A stretch of DNA of 64,000 bases. It comes from Eunapius fragilis (taxonomy: Eukaryota; Porifera; Demospongiae; Spongillida; Spongillidae). The stretch covers positions 1,700,800-1,764,799 of the forward strand of contig OY811992.1 of assembly GCA_963681505.1 (NCBI GenBank), read 5' to 3'. This document shows, piece after piece, positions 1 through 13,243 of the stretch. Position 1 is the first letter of the stretch; every line of letters begins with the position of its first letter. Under the pieces are notes generated by a model. That model did not search any database. It worked only from the letters and a program-made list of their open reading frames with translations, and was not told the DNA's origin. Position numbers and translations under genes: made by a program.

Positions 1-9
1 GCTTGAAAT

Positions 10-1448
10 ATGTCCTCGTTTTCGGTTCAGGCGTTGCAGGAAAAACTTAGTCGCCTCACACCTTCCCAAGATAGCATAGAGACACTGTCACTGTGGATAA
101 TCCATCACCAGGTTTACGCAACAACGTCAGTAACTGTATGGCTTGAAAGCGTGCGGAATGGTAAGGTTGAAAGCTTTGTCGTACCACCAATCCTGGCTTT
201 TAATTCGCTTTTTTCCCCTGCTGTCCTCCATTCCGTGCTATGAATGCTCACGTCAGCTGACGCAGATCATCGACTAACTCTATTCTACCTTGCCAACGAC
301 ATACTTCAGAACGGCAAGCGGAAAGGGGCAAACGTCTTCGTGGATGCGTTTAAAGGCCCGCTCAAGGACGCGGTCGGTTTTATAAGGTAGTAACAAGACG
401 CCATGGGCACATAACGTCCCGTCCCCAGACCGCACGCAAGAAAATTTATTGCGTTATATATCCCAGTGTATGGATGTATGCACCCCAGTGTATTTGGGGG
501 CCTCCATTATTACTAATCCATGGTTATTATCTCTATCAATTTGCTAGTGGGCAGAAAATCCAGTCGTCCATAGAGCGAATGCTTCGAATATGGAGAGATC
601 GCAGAGTGTATGAATCGGCTTACCTGAAGGACCTACTGCAGTCCATTGGTAAGTGAACTGAAGGCAATGCCACATACACACATTCCTGTCATTTTCAGAT
701 CCTAAGAAACAGGAAAAACCTCAGGGCCCATCAGCCATAGAAGACTTCAAGGTAAAATTATACTAAATTGGTGGCTTTAATACCATCTTCTGTTTGTGTT
801 TTGCCTGGCTTCCACATATCTCTATATCCTCCTCCCCCTTCCTTCCTCCTTTCTGCTTCCTTCTTCCCTCCCTCTCTTTTATCCCTCCCTCCTCACTTGT
901 TCCCCATTTCTGAAGCTAACCTTGGTTGAAGATGCTGTGATGGAATTCAGAAAATTCGAAGGCGAAATGAAAATCAAGTCAGCCTTCTTTTCAAATATGA
1001 GGATAGATGTGTCAAACACATCAAGTCTAACACTGCTGAAAGGTGTGTTGAATATGATGACACGTTGTTGGCATGATGCTTGGAGGGGGGATCATACAGG
1101 GGGTGTGCCTTTACTATGATGATACAACTAGGAGGTACTGTGTACAGGATGGAACATTAATATCTGGATGGGGACTTTGTGTGGCATTAACGTGTGATAG
1201 TGAGGGGACTAGATTTGATTGGTTGCCTCCTCCTCCCCCGCTCCCACGAAGATAAATCAGCTGGGGGTCGCTTCTTGGAAGAGTTTGAGGAGACATCACT
1301 CAGGCTGCAAGACTTCTGCACCTGTCTAGGTGTGGAGGTGAATGAGCGCTCCAACATCATGACCATGCTGAAGGAATGCAAGGTGTATCATGCTTCAAAG
1401 CTCGCTGAGCTCCAAGCAACAGCACAGGTATAGGCGGGGGAGATTTAT

Positions 1449-1506
<58 letters not shown>

Positions 1507-4500
1507 ACAGACCTCGTGACTGTCCTTTTTGTAGTGAAGGCATAGCCTTTTGTTGGGCCACACCCATGCATCTTTGTTAAGCCGCACCCATGTACCTTCA
1601 TTGGCCACACCCATGCATCTTTGTTAAGCTGCACCCATGTACCTTCATTGGCCACACCCATGTACCTTCATTGGCCACACCCATGTACCTTCATTGGCCA
1701 CACCCATGTACCTTCATTGGCCACACCCATGTACCTTCATTGGCCACACCCATGCACTTCACTAATTGCACTGTGTACGTATAACGCAGCATACATACGC
1801 ACTCTGTAAACAACATGTGTTTGTGTGACCGTACCTACCAACAACATACCTGTCATTTGCAGCTATCCTTTTCCATGATACTATCTTCTGAGCTCATCGC
1901 ATCCCACAACGGTGATTACCCTGTACCCTTTCTTACTGACCCTGTCCCCCCTCCCCCCCCCCCTCACCGTTGTCACCTTCATCACTAAAGGCCACCATAC
2001 AACGCTGGACTAAAATGTCACATGCCATGCAACTCAATGAATCCAATTATAGTTCAGTAAAATATTAATTTAGCAACAACAAAAGAAATCAGTGTTGCAT
2101 GTTGCGTAGTGTATTATAGGCTCAAGGCTTGCCAGCTGTCAACATACCATCACCCAACATGTGTCTCTTTCCCTGCCTCCCATTTCACGTTTCATCCAAT
2201 CCTAAGAGATGATTACCTACCCTCTTTAGGCCCCACCCCCCTCCCATTATTTTTTTCATTACGACCATTCCACCCACCCACCCCACACGCCTCACCAGAA
2301 ATACAGAGGCATTCTCTCTGAGGTGCAGAGCCTGAGGGAGAAGCTGGATGCGAGGAGCAAGGAACTTGTAAGAGCACAGCACACATCCACCTCCGACCCT
2401 GCCGCGCGTGAAGACATCAACGACGTAGGGGACATGGAAATCGATGCGGAAAACGAAGACTTAACGTCTGCGGAGAAGGCCAGGTCTTCCTCCTCCTCCT
2501 CCGCGTTGGTCCAGCAGGTGAGACCGGTCCAACCGGCCCCGCCTGCTGTTGTCCCGTCCCCCCTCTTGCCCCTCGTGCCACCTCGCCCACCAGTTCAAAC
2601 TCAGGGTAACCTCCAGCAACAACTGCCAATGCCTAACGCCCACCTACAGCGACCACCCCTTGGTGCCCCTGCTGCCGCTTCTCCCAATTTTCTGCCCCCT
2701 CCTCTGAACCCTTCCGGCCACCCCTTCCCTCCAATGTTTAGGCCTGGCCCCCCACCAATGGGCTCTTACCCACCCCCTCCTAACCCCTACCCAGGGCCAC
2801 CTCCCTCCTCCATGTCTTTACCTCCTCGGATCCAACCCTTGATGCCGCCCAATCCTGTGAACCGCTATCCCGGCCCGCGACCGTTGATGCTCGACATGGG
2901 GATTCCCCCTCCCAATTCTGGAATGCCACCCTCCTCCTCTCCTGGATTGGGGGGTGTTTTCCCCCATCCGGGAATGGGGGGAATTCCCCATCCCGCTCCA
3001 GGCATGGGAGGTGTCCAGCCTCCTTCCCAAGGAGGGATGACCATGTTCCAACCAAACACCGGTGGACCTTACCCTTCTGTTCCCGGGCCACTGCAGCAAG
3101 GCGTTCTGCCCATCCCTCCCTCCATGTTCCCCGCGCAAAATTTAGCTCCGACTCTTCCGCTGAACCAGACGCAGGCAGCGGCGCAGGGGGTCCCGTTGGC
3201 ACCTGCCATACTGCAAGCTCCGCCTCCCATCTCCACGGCGACCGTGGCACCCACGGCTGCCAACCAGCTTCTTACCAAGGCGGCCCCCACCAACGCCCCC
3301 GCCAGTGCAACCAATGGTCACACCAGTGCTGCGGCTGCCACCCCCACCAACACCACCGCCACCGCCACCAGCGGCGCTCCCACTAGCTTGGACGACAGGC
3401 TCAAGACCCTTATGACCCAGAAGTCGTTCAGTAAGTCCCTCCTCACAGACTACAGCGACTCTAGCTCTGACGAAGGTCCGGACGACGACCAGACCCCTTA
3501 CAGCCCCACCATGGCCGAACTGGTGCTCAGCGTACCCGGGACCAAGGATGCACTCGACGAGTCTTCAAGCTCTGCCCCTCGCTCCCCCACGCCCGACGAC
3601 CTTCCCCTCCAACCCAACCTTGGCAACCCCATTTTGAAGGCCCTGTATCACTCCAACTCTTCACCTACCCAGCCAAGGCCTCTGATGAAGCAGGCATCAG
3701 AGCCTTCCCCGCTGCCAAAGTCTGTTGTCCCCTCAAACAGCTCTCTGCTTGCAGGCGTGGACACCAACCTTCTCCAGAGTATACTCAACACTGTCAAGAC
3801 CGGTGTGCCAACGTCAACACCCGCTACCCTGTCGCTGAGTGAGTCGGTGCAAGCTGGAAGTCTGCCTGTCTTGTCGGGTGCCTCTAAGCCTTTGCTTCCA
3901 AACGTCCTGCCCAAGTTATTCACCCCTCCGAGTATATCTGCACCTTCCGGTAAACCTTTCCCACCATCTTCCCATGTCATCGTAACCTCTCAAATTTCTT
4001 CACTTCCATCTCAGAAGTCTGTCACTTCACCCTCACCCTCACCCTCCTCTTCCCTGCCTTCTTTGTCTCCAGTCACTTCTACTGCAAAGCCTCAGAAACG
4101 TGACGACATCAAGTTTACACCCACCCTGACGTCATTTCTGGACAAGATCTTTCCTGAGCTCTCCAAGTCGTTGTCAGAGGAGAGGAAGCGGAAGATCAAC
4201 AGCTCATCAGAGGTGTCGGATATGGGGGACATACCTCTGGCTGCAAAGGCACCACGCATCGAGCCGTTCTCAACTCCAACGTCTACCGGTGCACAGAGTG
4301 TGTCGACGTCGTCGTCTAGCCTTGTTCCGGGCCCTCAAGATGATCCAGAGGGAGATAAGTCTCCTCCAACCCCCACTGAATTGGATGAAACAGATGGTGA
4401 TGCCTTGGCTCTGCCAGCGCCGAACGCTTCACAGAGGCCTGATCCCTGCCCCCCTAACCAGAATTTCGCCAACGTCAATCACCCTGTTAGGTCAGGTTGG

Positions 4501-5169
4501 TCGCAGCCGGCTACTAAGTTCAACCATCACCGTCAAGCTGTGGACGATGTGCGGCCTGCGAGATCACCACCACCTCCACCTGGCAATGCCTGGGCCGATG
4601 ACGACATATGTTGGCCAACCAACGCTGATCCCTCACCTGCTTCATCGTCACCACCACCTCCACCAGCAGTGTGGCGACAGCCGTCATCTCCACCACGTCA
4701 TATGACACCACCTCAGAGGTTGGGTCCACCTCCTCCCCATAGGGTACCTCAACCGCCACCACACAGAATGCCACCGCCCAGGGGTCCTTCTCCATATAGA
4801 GATCACCCTCCTCCTCCTGATTTTAGGAACCACTCTCCCCCTGATGACCGTTTTCCTCTCGACAACCGTTTTCCTCCCGACGACCGTTTTCCTCCCGATG
4901 ACCGTTTTCCTCCCGATGACCGTTTTCGTCGTCCTGGTGACCTTTCACCCCGCTGCATGCCTGGGAGAATGGAAGATATGGCGCACCCGATGCGATACAA
5001 CTACAGAAGGCCTCCCAGTCCCCCTTATCATGGCTCTTCCTATCATCGTCTACCACCACCTCCACCACCGTTCAGGGGTCCACCACCATTTTCTGAAGGT
5101 CCAAAGCCCTATTCGAGGGGTCCCCGTGGTCCGTTTGGACCCTCTCCCTTCAGACCAAGGTTCATGTAA
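10..5169 (+). CDS. RPRD2: RPRD2-like CTD-interacting protein
   Basis: Seven exons: 10-160, 257-386, 548-648, 699-751, 916-1042, 1252-1427, 2299-5169; phases join to an open frame of about 1,202 aa. Exons 1-3 encode a CID domain (IETLSLWIIHH, LTLFYLANDILQNGKRKG, SIERMLRIWRDRRVY), the fold that binds the phosphorylated C-terminal repeat of RNA polymerase II. Exons 5-7 give a helical, coiled-coil-like stretch (EVQSLREKLDARSKELVRAQ). The last exon is a long low-complexity tail rich in Pro and Ser with PPPPP runs, a hexapeptide repeat of the DRFPPD type near 4840-4930, and an end in GPFGPSPFRPRFM. The CID sequence and huge Pro-rich tail fit RPRD2 better than the short RPRD1A/B; human RPRD2 is about 1,460 aa. 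Family role: nuclear, CTD dephosphorylation and transcription control. The start at 10 is the first Met before the domain; a further 5' exon cannot be excluded because the window begins here. Confidence 0.85.
1447..1504. repeat. (CA)n microsatellite, RPRD2 intron 6
   Basis: Uninterrupted CA dinucleotides directly after the exon 6 donor region of the RPRD2-like gene. Confidence 0.95.
1560..1765. repeat. 23 bp minisatellite, RPRD2 intron 6
   Basis: About eight tandem units of 23 bp with core TTGGCCACACCCATG followed by TACCTTCA. The first units are diverged (GTTAAGCYGCACCCATG) and the later ones nearly identical, as expected if expansion ran toward the 3' side. Short open frames here are repeat artefacts. 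The rest of intron 6 to 2298 is CT-rich with no gene seen. Confidence 0.9.
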
Positions 5170-5742
5170 GTGTCATGCTACGTCAGTTGTCTTGCTATTT
5201 TTTTTTTCCTCCTTGAGTATTTGTTTGGTTGTTCTAAATGTAACTTTTTGGAAGCACTATCTTTGGGGAGAGGGTGGAAGAGTGACATTTCTGAATGTGT
5301 TGTTGATAAGGAGGGTGGTCCAGCATAATGGTTGGGGTGTAGTCTTGCTTATTTATAATATATGGTTATTGTTATTCCAAGATTCTTTGTTACGAGGATA
5401 GTTGTAGTGTTAACAACTGACCTAATTCATTCCCTAACAGCAAAAGGAGCAAACCCACTAGATTTGAGGGTTAAATTTAATTATGCCCCAGCTAAAGAGC
5501 AGAAGTCAAGCATGCCCACATATTGCTACACTTTACTGCGATTGCATACGCACAACGGACGTTGGGGTTGGAAAACGACCATTATCATTTCCGTACGCTA
5601 GAGGAATTATTGTCTCGAGGCAGATTTCAGGAAAGTAAACATTTCAACATCTACGTGACGACCATTCGCTGTGATGGCAGCACTGAAATCAAGTCGATGG
5701 AATTATGAAGCGGCAGACATTTAATTTCACGCACGTGACAAA
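5170..5742 (+). other. RPRD2 3' flank / intergenic spacer
   Basis: Starts with a T-rich stretch right after the RPRD2 stop, as expected of a 3' UTR. No clear AATAAA was found. No coding exon recognised until the ATG at 5743. Confidence 0.5.
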
Positions 5743-7078
5743 ATGGTACCGGGGACCAGGCGGGTTGGCAGGTCGTGTAAATGCGGGCCGCCCGGTTGTA
5801 TTCAGGCCTTCGTGGTTCTCACCACAACCGTAAGTACCCAAATAACGCTTAGAACTGGAAAATAATCATACAGGGTGGTCTCTCGTTCAAGTTCACGGCG
5901 CTGGCCTGTATGTCTGGAGCGCTATTGCTGTTTGGACTAGACCACTCGTTGTTTCTGATATACCAGGATCGTGTGGACGATATTATAGCTGCCGTTCTTT
6001 TCTTCATCGCTTTCATCGCGGTAATAAACTGTTGTATCGCATATTGCGGGCTGTATTTTGAGTCCAAGGCATTGTTGATCGCGGTAAGTACGGCCGTAAA
6101 CTTTTAATTAACTGCGTTGATGAAGGGTGGTTGTCATTTTACCAAGGTTGTAACTCTCGGGTATATCACCATAGTGCTGCAGTTATCAACGTCGGTAGCT
6201 ACAGCTGGATCTGCGGATGAAAATTTCGTACGTATTAAATCATAGCACACAGTCCCCGGGAAAACGCGTGTGAATGAAGCTCTGATTTTACTGACGAGTT
6301 GATTTTTATGTGATTCACTGTAATATCGCAAAAGAATTCCACGCGTTTTTGTTCCCTGTGGCAGGCTAGGTGTGAAGCCGTTGTTTATCTTTTGCAGCTT
6401 AGAGGCGCAATCAACGGATCCATTTTAAGTCATTGCACCAGTTCAAGAATCGACGACCTGCAGACAGAAGTGAGTGGGCGGGAAGCACACATAACCTGCA
6501 TGAGTTTGTGATGTGGTTATATCGGCATGTTTCTTGCCCTTTTTTGCAACACAAGACGAGATAACTTCTATTTCTGTTGCACTTGCACACCCATGCACCC
6601 AGCTTCATTGCTGTGCGTTGAGCTGCCCTGTCACAAACTGTACGTCAGCCGAGAGGGTAGGTTCATCCGTGGTCCCGCCCACGACCATTGAAGTGATCCC
6701 TCCCTTCCCACTCTTGTTGTGCACACATGTACATGTTAATTTAATTTTCACGCAGTTGCAGGATTGTGTTACTGTGCTCTCACAGAGACAGAAGGATGCC
6801 TTGTATGCTTCCTTTGGCGTCGGGATCTTGGCTCTTGTTTTTGAAGTGAGTTCACGCCCTCTGTCCCTCCCCCATTGTCACATACCGATGCCCACCCCCT
6901 TAGTTCATCTCCACACTTCTGATATGCTATGGGGTCAAGCTGATAAGGAAATATGAGCAGTATGATGTGATATGACATTGTTAGGTTCCCTGTGTGCAAC
7001 TGCCTGTGCATACTACAGCCACTTCCTTTGAGCTCCAATACACACCGGACCCCAGCACCCTCACACACGTCATTGTGA
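5743..7078 (+). CDS. Tetraspanin-like four-TM protein
   Basis: Six exons by splice consensus: 5743-5829, 5874-6083, 6147-6227, 6398-6469, 6756-6845, 7019-7078. All are phase 0 and together encode 199 aa. Four hydrophobic segments are visible: FTALACMSGALLLFGL, IIAAVLFFIAFIAVINCC, LLIAVVTLGYITIVLQL and ALYASFGVGILALVF. Between the third and fourth lies a loop of about 60 residues with two Cys (SHC and QDC), like a small large-extracellular-loop. The CCIAYCGLYFESKALL stretch after segment 2 resembles the tetraspanin pattern of paired Cys, Gly and Glu at the end of TM2, but the classic CCG motif of the big loop is absent. Tetraspanins organise plasma-membrane protein clusters. Exon 1 (Cys-rich, possibly palmitoylated) and exon 6 are the least certain. 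Another four-TM family is possible. Confidence 0.5.
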
Positions 7079-7422
7079 TACTTCCTATGATGAGCCATCT
7101 CATAAACCATCTATTTTATTAATTAATATTAGCACAAAGTCATGAATTCCATTGCCAGGATGGCTCTGGCAATGAACCTGACTAAAGTAATGTTTAGCCT
7201 GCCATAAATGTCTGCCAAAACTGTAGGCTTGGGGGAGGACATGCATATTTAAAATGAAAGCATGCCAGCTTTTAAAGAGTTAAGGTCTGATATGGAAGGC
7301 AAGAAGGGTTAAAGTACAATAGAGAATTGATGGAAAGAATCAAGGTCATTCATTATGCACAAGACAGCTCTCATGCCATATTCATGCACTGTTGTATAAA
7401 TATTAGCGTATGCTAAGCTAAA

Positions 7423-7585
7423 TAGACCTTATTCGATGAACGCATTTATTTACTTTTGGAATAGGATTAACGGTATTCCTCCAGTACTTGTGTATTGAAG
7501 GACTGGCCCATTGAAGTATTGGAGGAATACCGTTAATCCAATTGAACGCATTACAATGAGTTCATCGTTCATCGAATAAGGTCTA
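7423..7585. mobile_element. Palindromic MITE, 163 bp
   Basis: Terminal inverted repeats read TAGACCTTATTCGATGAAC and its complement, and the arms continue imperfectly to a centre near 7510 (GGAATACCGTTAATCC against GGATTAACGGTATTCC). The ends are flanked by TA, compatible with a Tc1/mariner-type target. No coding capacity. Lies in the spacer between the tetraspanin-like gene and the STRA6-like array; the rest of that spacer (7079-8195) shows no gene. Confidence 0.75.
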
Positions 7586-7878
7586 TACATCCGCTGTGAA
7601 CAGATTTGAGCAAGTGACCAAAGGGCCAGTTAACCATTTCTGTTTAATTAATGCTAAAATCATAGGATTTCATGGATGGATAGTCATTATGCGGTTCTAC
7701 ACTGAGGTAATATATAGTATTTGATGCAGCAAAGGTAAAGGTCACAGCGAAAAGGTCCGCAAGTCAAGAATTCATAGAAAAGCAGTAGCAGATTCATGAA
7801 GGCAGTACTGTTCGCACCAACGAGACGCAGCGAATGTTTCTTAGCACTGTTTCAGCTATTAACATCAATGTGAAAACA

Positions 7879-7968
7879 ACTAATAATGAAATAATGAAAC
7901 GCTTGACAAAGGCGAAATTATAATTTTTGCCTTTGCCAAGCGTTTCATCAAGTTATTTCGTTATTAGT
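7879..7968. mobile_element. Short hairpin element, 90 bp
   Basis: Inverted repeat beginning ACTAATAATGAAATAA and ending TTATTTCGTTATTAGT. The arms contain GAAACGCTTG with its complement and AAAGGCGAAA with its complement around a TTATAATT loop. Non-coding, MITE-like. Confidence 0.65.
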
Positions 7969-8195
7969 CCAAATTTCAAACATGTGCTATGCAAAAGTAA
8001 AGGAGAGACCTTTTTTTTTACACATTCATATTCAGTATATTCCCCTCGAGAAAAGATTGAATTTATTATATGGGCAACTTGAAATGATACTTTTTATTAC
8101 GTATTTATATTATACGTATATTTTTATTACTGAGAACATCGACTTGTGACCACGCGGACGACGCACGCACACTCTCCCAAAAAAAGTCACGTAAA

Positions 8196-11162
8196 ATGTC
8201 AGCGGCGAATGGGATAAGGTAAGTCGTACGCATGCATGTACCATCTGATGGATGTCTCGATCCACAATGATACAGCTGCAGGAGTGCGCAGGTGACCCTT
8301 CAATATGTCAGCATCGGTGTCGCGGTTGAGTTTGCAAAGCCAGCGCTCTCGTAGACGTGGAATAAACTAAATTACTATATCCACACAGATCGCCATCTGG
8401 GTGTTCTTTTCATTCTTCCAGCGACGAGTAAGCTTTTACAGAAATTTCTTGAAGGGTATCCCGGGAATCGTCTAGTAAGCAGGGGCACCGATCCTTCACG
8501 TATACCTTGGCGTGTCTCTTTTCGCTAGCCCTTTGGATCCTGTGCACACGTCCAGGTATCGGATTGTGTATCTTGTTGTCTACGGAGCCGTAGCGGGAGA
8601 AGTGGTAGACCTTGTCTTGAATTCGGACAGCAGCACTGCAGACCCCGCTGGCGGGATTAGATCTATATGGGCGGCAGGTGAGTAATATTGGCCGCAAAGC
8701 AACGAGCTGCCAATGGTTTAACTTCGTCAGGTCTCGTCAGTATTCTGCGGTTTGTAGAGGCGTCGGTCATCTACTTCCCACTGTTCGCCTGTGTAGACGC
8801 CCCCGTACCGCTTGTCGGCTACGTGACCGGGGTTCTGTTTACTCCCTTGCTGTAAGTAGGGCGTGAAAGTTAAAAACTCCTGATTCTTTATTGATACCAA
8901 CAAGAATGATAAGCGTGTACGTCTATATAATATGGGGCAAAATGATACCATCATGCACACATGTTTATAAAATAATAATAATTAAAAAGTGATCAAAATG
9001 CTGCAAGTTAAAATCGCTATATTTTCCCAACGCTTTGGGTTATCGACATCCTTTTTTCCAGGTATCAAGCTACACCAATTCTGTATTCAAAAAAATATTT
9101 TTATTCCATATTCCATACGTGTTTACGGAACCTACAACTAGAGGTTCAAAACTTAAATATCTCTCTGCAGATCGATCGCTTCAAAATTGGTACATACATA
9201 AGAAGGGTCCTGAAGCTATTGAACCGTTCTGTTCGTTTTATTTTTTACTTTACCCGTTGCAAAGATATAGCTGTGTGAAGTGCGTACACATTTACCCATA
9301 TATTGATGGGGCCCTGTTTGCCTAAATCAAGCGGCACGCAACTATATCTTCGTAACAGGTAAAATAAAGGACAGGACTTTTCTACGTATGTACCGAGCGA
9401 TCGATCTGGACTGTCCTGAGTTTTGAACCCCCTGCTAGCAAGGGGCATGGTCTTTGTGGGAACAGATATCCTTAGACGAAATTTTGAATTTGTAGTGCAT
9501 GGTGTAGCTTAAAATAGGAAGCCGATGACCCAATACGTTCAGACAATATAGCGATTGTAACGCATGTCTTTTAAATTTAAATTTCATATCATGCGAAGAA
9601 GGATAAATGCCAAAAATTGATCCGAAATGCTCTGATCATGGGCTACAGCCTACAGGTTTGTGTGTCACATTGTTGTAGGGCCTGCGCAGAGAAAGCCATG
9701 CATACATTCTCCAGTTTGGGCCCCAGGCTTATCGAAAGTAAATGCTTTTGGATTTACACTGCACTAAAATTAGTCAGGGCCCCTTTGTGTGTCCTCAGCT
9801 CGATTCAGTATGGCTGCTGCTCCTATCCAGTTCAGTACTGCTTCCGATAAGACTAACATAATATTTAGAGGAATTCTTTTCCTTTCTCCTCCATTTTTTT
9901 GTTGAAATTACCTAACAGCTTTGGCAGACAAATCATATCACTCGAATTGCTCTGTCTAGATCACGAGAGCACTGACTACAAATTTAAGGTACTGAGTGTT
10001 GGACCAACAGGCTGGTGCATTGCTCCATCCATTTCTCTCTTTCTCTCCTTCCAGCTGGCAGATGATCTTACCTTCACAATACCAATCCTGTTTTTCCTGT
10101 CCCTCATGTTCCTATGGTACCTCCTGAGTGTAGCAAAAGAAGTCCATCGACTTGTGTCAACATCTTCATCCATTAAGACTGCGGTAAATTTATTGCAACC
10201 ATGTTAATGATCCAGAGCACGGGTTATGAACTAGGCACATCAGGTCACAATATGATTTACCACCAGGCTACCCACATGCTTAGGATAGCTCTTCTGTTTA
10301 TCTCACATTTACACAGTGTGCTGATGTGCAGATGTAAAGTTTGTAGATCTATAAGCTGTGGTGCCAATGTAGTGATTGTTGGCCAAGTGGGTAACAAGAA
10401 GCAAGTACACACAATCACACTGTTGCATGCACAGGGATATAACTTCAGACAGTTTCTCTGCTGACACTGAACATTCATGTAATCATTATTGTTGCTGGGC
10501 TGTTCAAACCACAGAGACTGGTGGAGCACCCCTCAAGTTGAGGGTGGGGATATAAGTTCAGTGGTGAGGGTGAGATGGTGAGGATATGATGTAAAGCACA
10601 CTGCCATATATGGTAAACTATGCACTTCACAACACAATGTTTAAATGTACCCGTGGATAGGTAAATCAGGTATGTGGGGTGAGTATAAGGGGGGGGGGGT
10701 AAGTGGGGTGAGTATAAGGGGGGTAAGTGGGGTGAGTATAAGGGGGGTAAGTGGGGTGAGTATAAGGGGGGTAAGTTGTTGTATGTGGTATGTTATAGGG
10801 AAGTGGTTATCATTTAGGCATGTGCCATTTAGCGACAAAATAAACAGCACTGAAGTTCATCACAAAGTCAAATGAATGAAGGGGGCGGGGTGCATGGCCA
10901 CGTGGAGGGGGCGGGATGGCGGGGTACATAGCCGTGTGGAAGGAGCGAGGTATTTGGCAATGTGAGTGGGCACAGGGTACACGGCCATGTGGAGTGTGCG
11001 AAATCAGATGTTTGGATTCTGGTCATTAACAGCAGACTTTTCAAAGTTACAATAACATTCAAGTCGAAATACATGCAACTTCTCATCTATGATATTGATA
11101 CTTGATTTTACAACCATGATTTGAAATAGCATGTACACACACACACACACAAACACATACAT

Positions 11163-11197
<35 letters not shown>

Positions 11198-11517
11198 TCT
11201 TTAGCTCTTTGAACACAAGGTTACATCATATCATGTAAAACACGTTAGAGCTCTGCTTACAAGGTGAGCATCCATTTTGTTCTCCAACAGTATAGACATT
11301 TATTCCCACTCTTATGGCCCATCAGACCTGCCCCTCGTAAAAGGATACAGACACTACTGAGCAACTTGTATCCATATGACTCCAGTATGTTTTAATCCGT
11401 TTTAGTCCAACATTTTCACCCCTCCCTCTCTACCCCCTCTCCTCCCCATCCTCAGATGTGCAGCTTCCTCTCCGTCTTCTGGCTGCTGTGGTGATAATGA
11501 TGTATGCCATGTATCTG

Positions 11518-11567
<50 letters not shown>

Positions 11568-13184
11568 ATATGTGTATGTGTGTGGGTGTGTGTGTGGGGG
11601 TATGTGTATGTGTGTGTGTGTGGGTGTGTAAGGGCAGATCCAGGGGGCTGGGCTATTGACCACACCCCTCTAAGTGACACGACAATTACATTGTACAAGC
11701 ACACAAGCAGCATTCAAAATATCACGCAAACTGTCAGCAGACCTTAGTTTAGCCCCCCCTCTCCCCCCATTTCATTTTGTCCTGTATCTGCCTCTGCTGG
11801 GTGTGCATGAGTATTTTTATATTCACCCCCCAGCTCACTGTTCAGGTATCCTTCTCCACGGTTACATTATCCATCACTTTGGGGAAGCTGTTTGAGTACA
11901 CAAAGCTCCTAGACAGACTTGATATTAACAGTACCGTAATATCAAGGATTAATGATTATGTTGGTGATGCCCTCTATGCCTTCAGAGGTAAAACACAGGT
12001 ATTGTTGTCCTACCATCAACATACCTACCACACCTCCTACATCACCATACCTACCACACCTCCTACATCACCATGCACTCTTTGCTACCATGCCTCCCAG
12101 TGGTGTTCCCTGCTGGGCCAATCATAGCCTTTGTGTGGAACTTGGTGATCATGGTACTCATGATTAGAGCTGTTCGGTGAGTTAAAGGCCACAACCACAG
12201 CTCTTGGGGAACAAAGATCATCCCTCTTTCTTTCATTTCACAGCGTTCATTTTCAAAAGGCAGCTCGTGGTGATCTTTCATTTCTCTCCACAAGAATTCC
12301 CTCTCCTTCATACAGACTGGTATTACCCCACCCCTATCTCTTCTAAACTCCACCTCCTTCCTTTTAACCTACAGCTGAACAGCATGAAGTATACCAGCTT
12401 CCAGATAGCCTTCTTTTTATGGAGTGGGTTGAAACAGCAATGCACACATACACATACACATACACACATGCACACATGCACACATACACATATGGGAATT
12501 GGTTTGAAAAAGTGAACACACCATGCACAATGTGTCTTTTATTTTGAACCGTAAGTGTATCTTTTAACGATAATATCTTTTATTCACAGCCCATGCTGTT
12601 GAAATTTTCTATATGATAATAATATGATTGAAAATTTCAATGCACCCCTTATCCTAAAATTTTAAAATCATTTGGAATTTTTATAATCAGCAGAATTGGG
12701 ATCATGGCAGCGAAAAGGGACGTAGCGCATTTTTTTCAAGTTTTCAAATTATTTCATATCTTATGTCCTCTACAGCTTCTTTCTCATGCGGAGGAAATTA
12801 GTCTGTCCATCATAGAGTTAGTTACAGTGGCCTGAATTTTTAATTACACGTACATTTTAATTGCACTCATCAACTTTGAAGTTCCTTCCTGGAAAATTTT
12901 TATGATATGCGCTAGGTCCCTTTTCAGAAGATGAATTTATAGTATTTGGGATTTAATTCATACTTTACCAACAATATCTCACATACCCTTTCATTTGGAA
13001 AACAAATGCACACACATAAAGGTTGGATACTTGCTTGTTCTGTGGTATGGTTTGCTGGAGTGGCGGCTCTGGTTCTGCACTACCTGATCCAGTTATGGCG
13101 AGATACAGTACTCCTTACCATAGCAAGTATAATGTAAGCCACAGCCTCTGTGTGTGACCCAGTAGGTAACTAATGAATTATCTT

Positions 13185-13243
<59 letters not shown>

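Noticed and set aside
2780-3314. Minus-strand frames of 81-156 codons
   Set aside because: Shadows of the Pro-rich last exon of the RPRD2-like gene.
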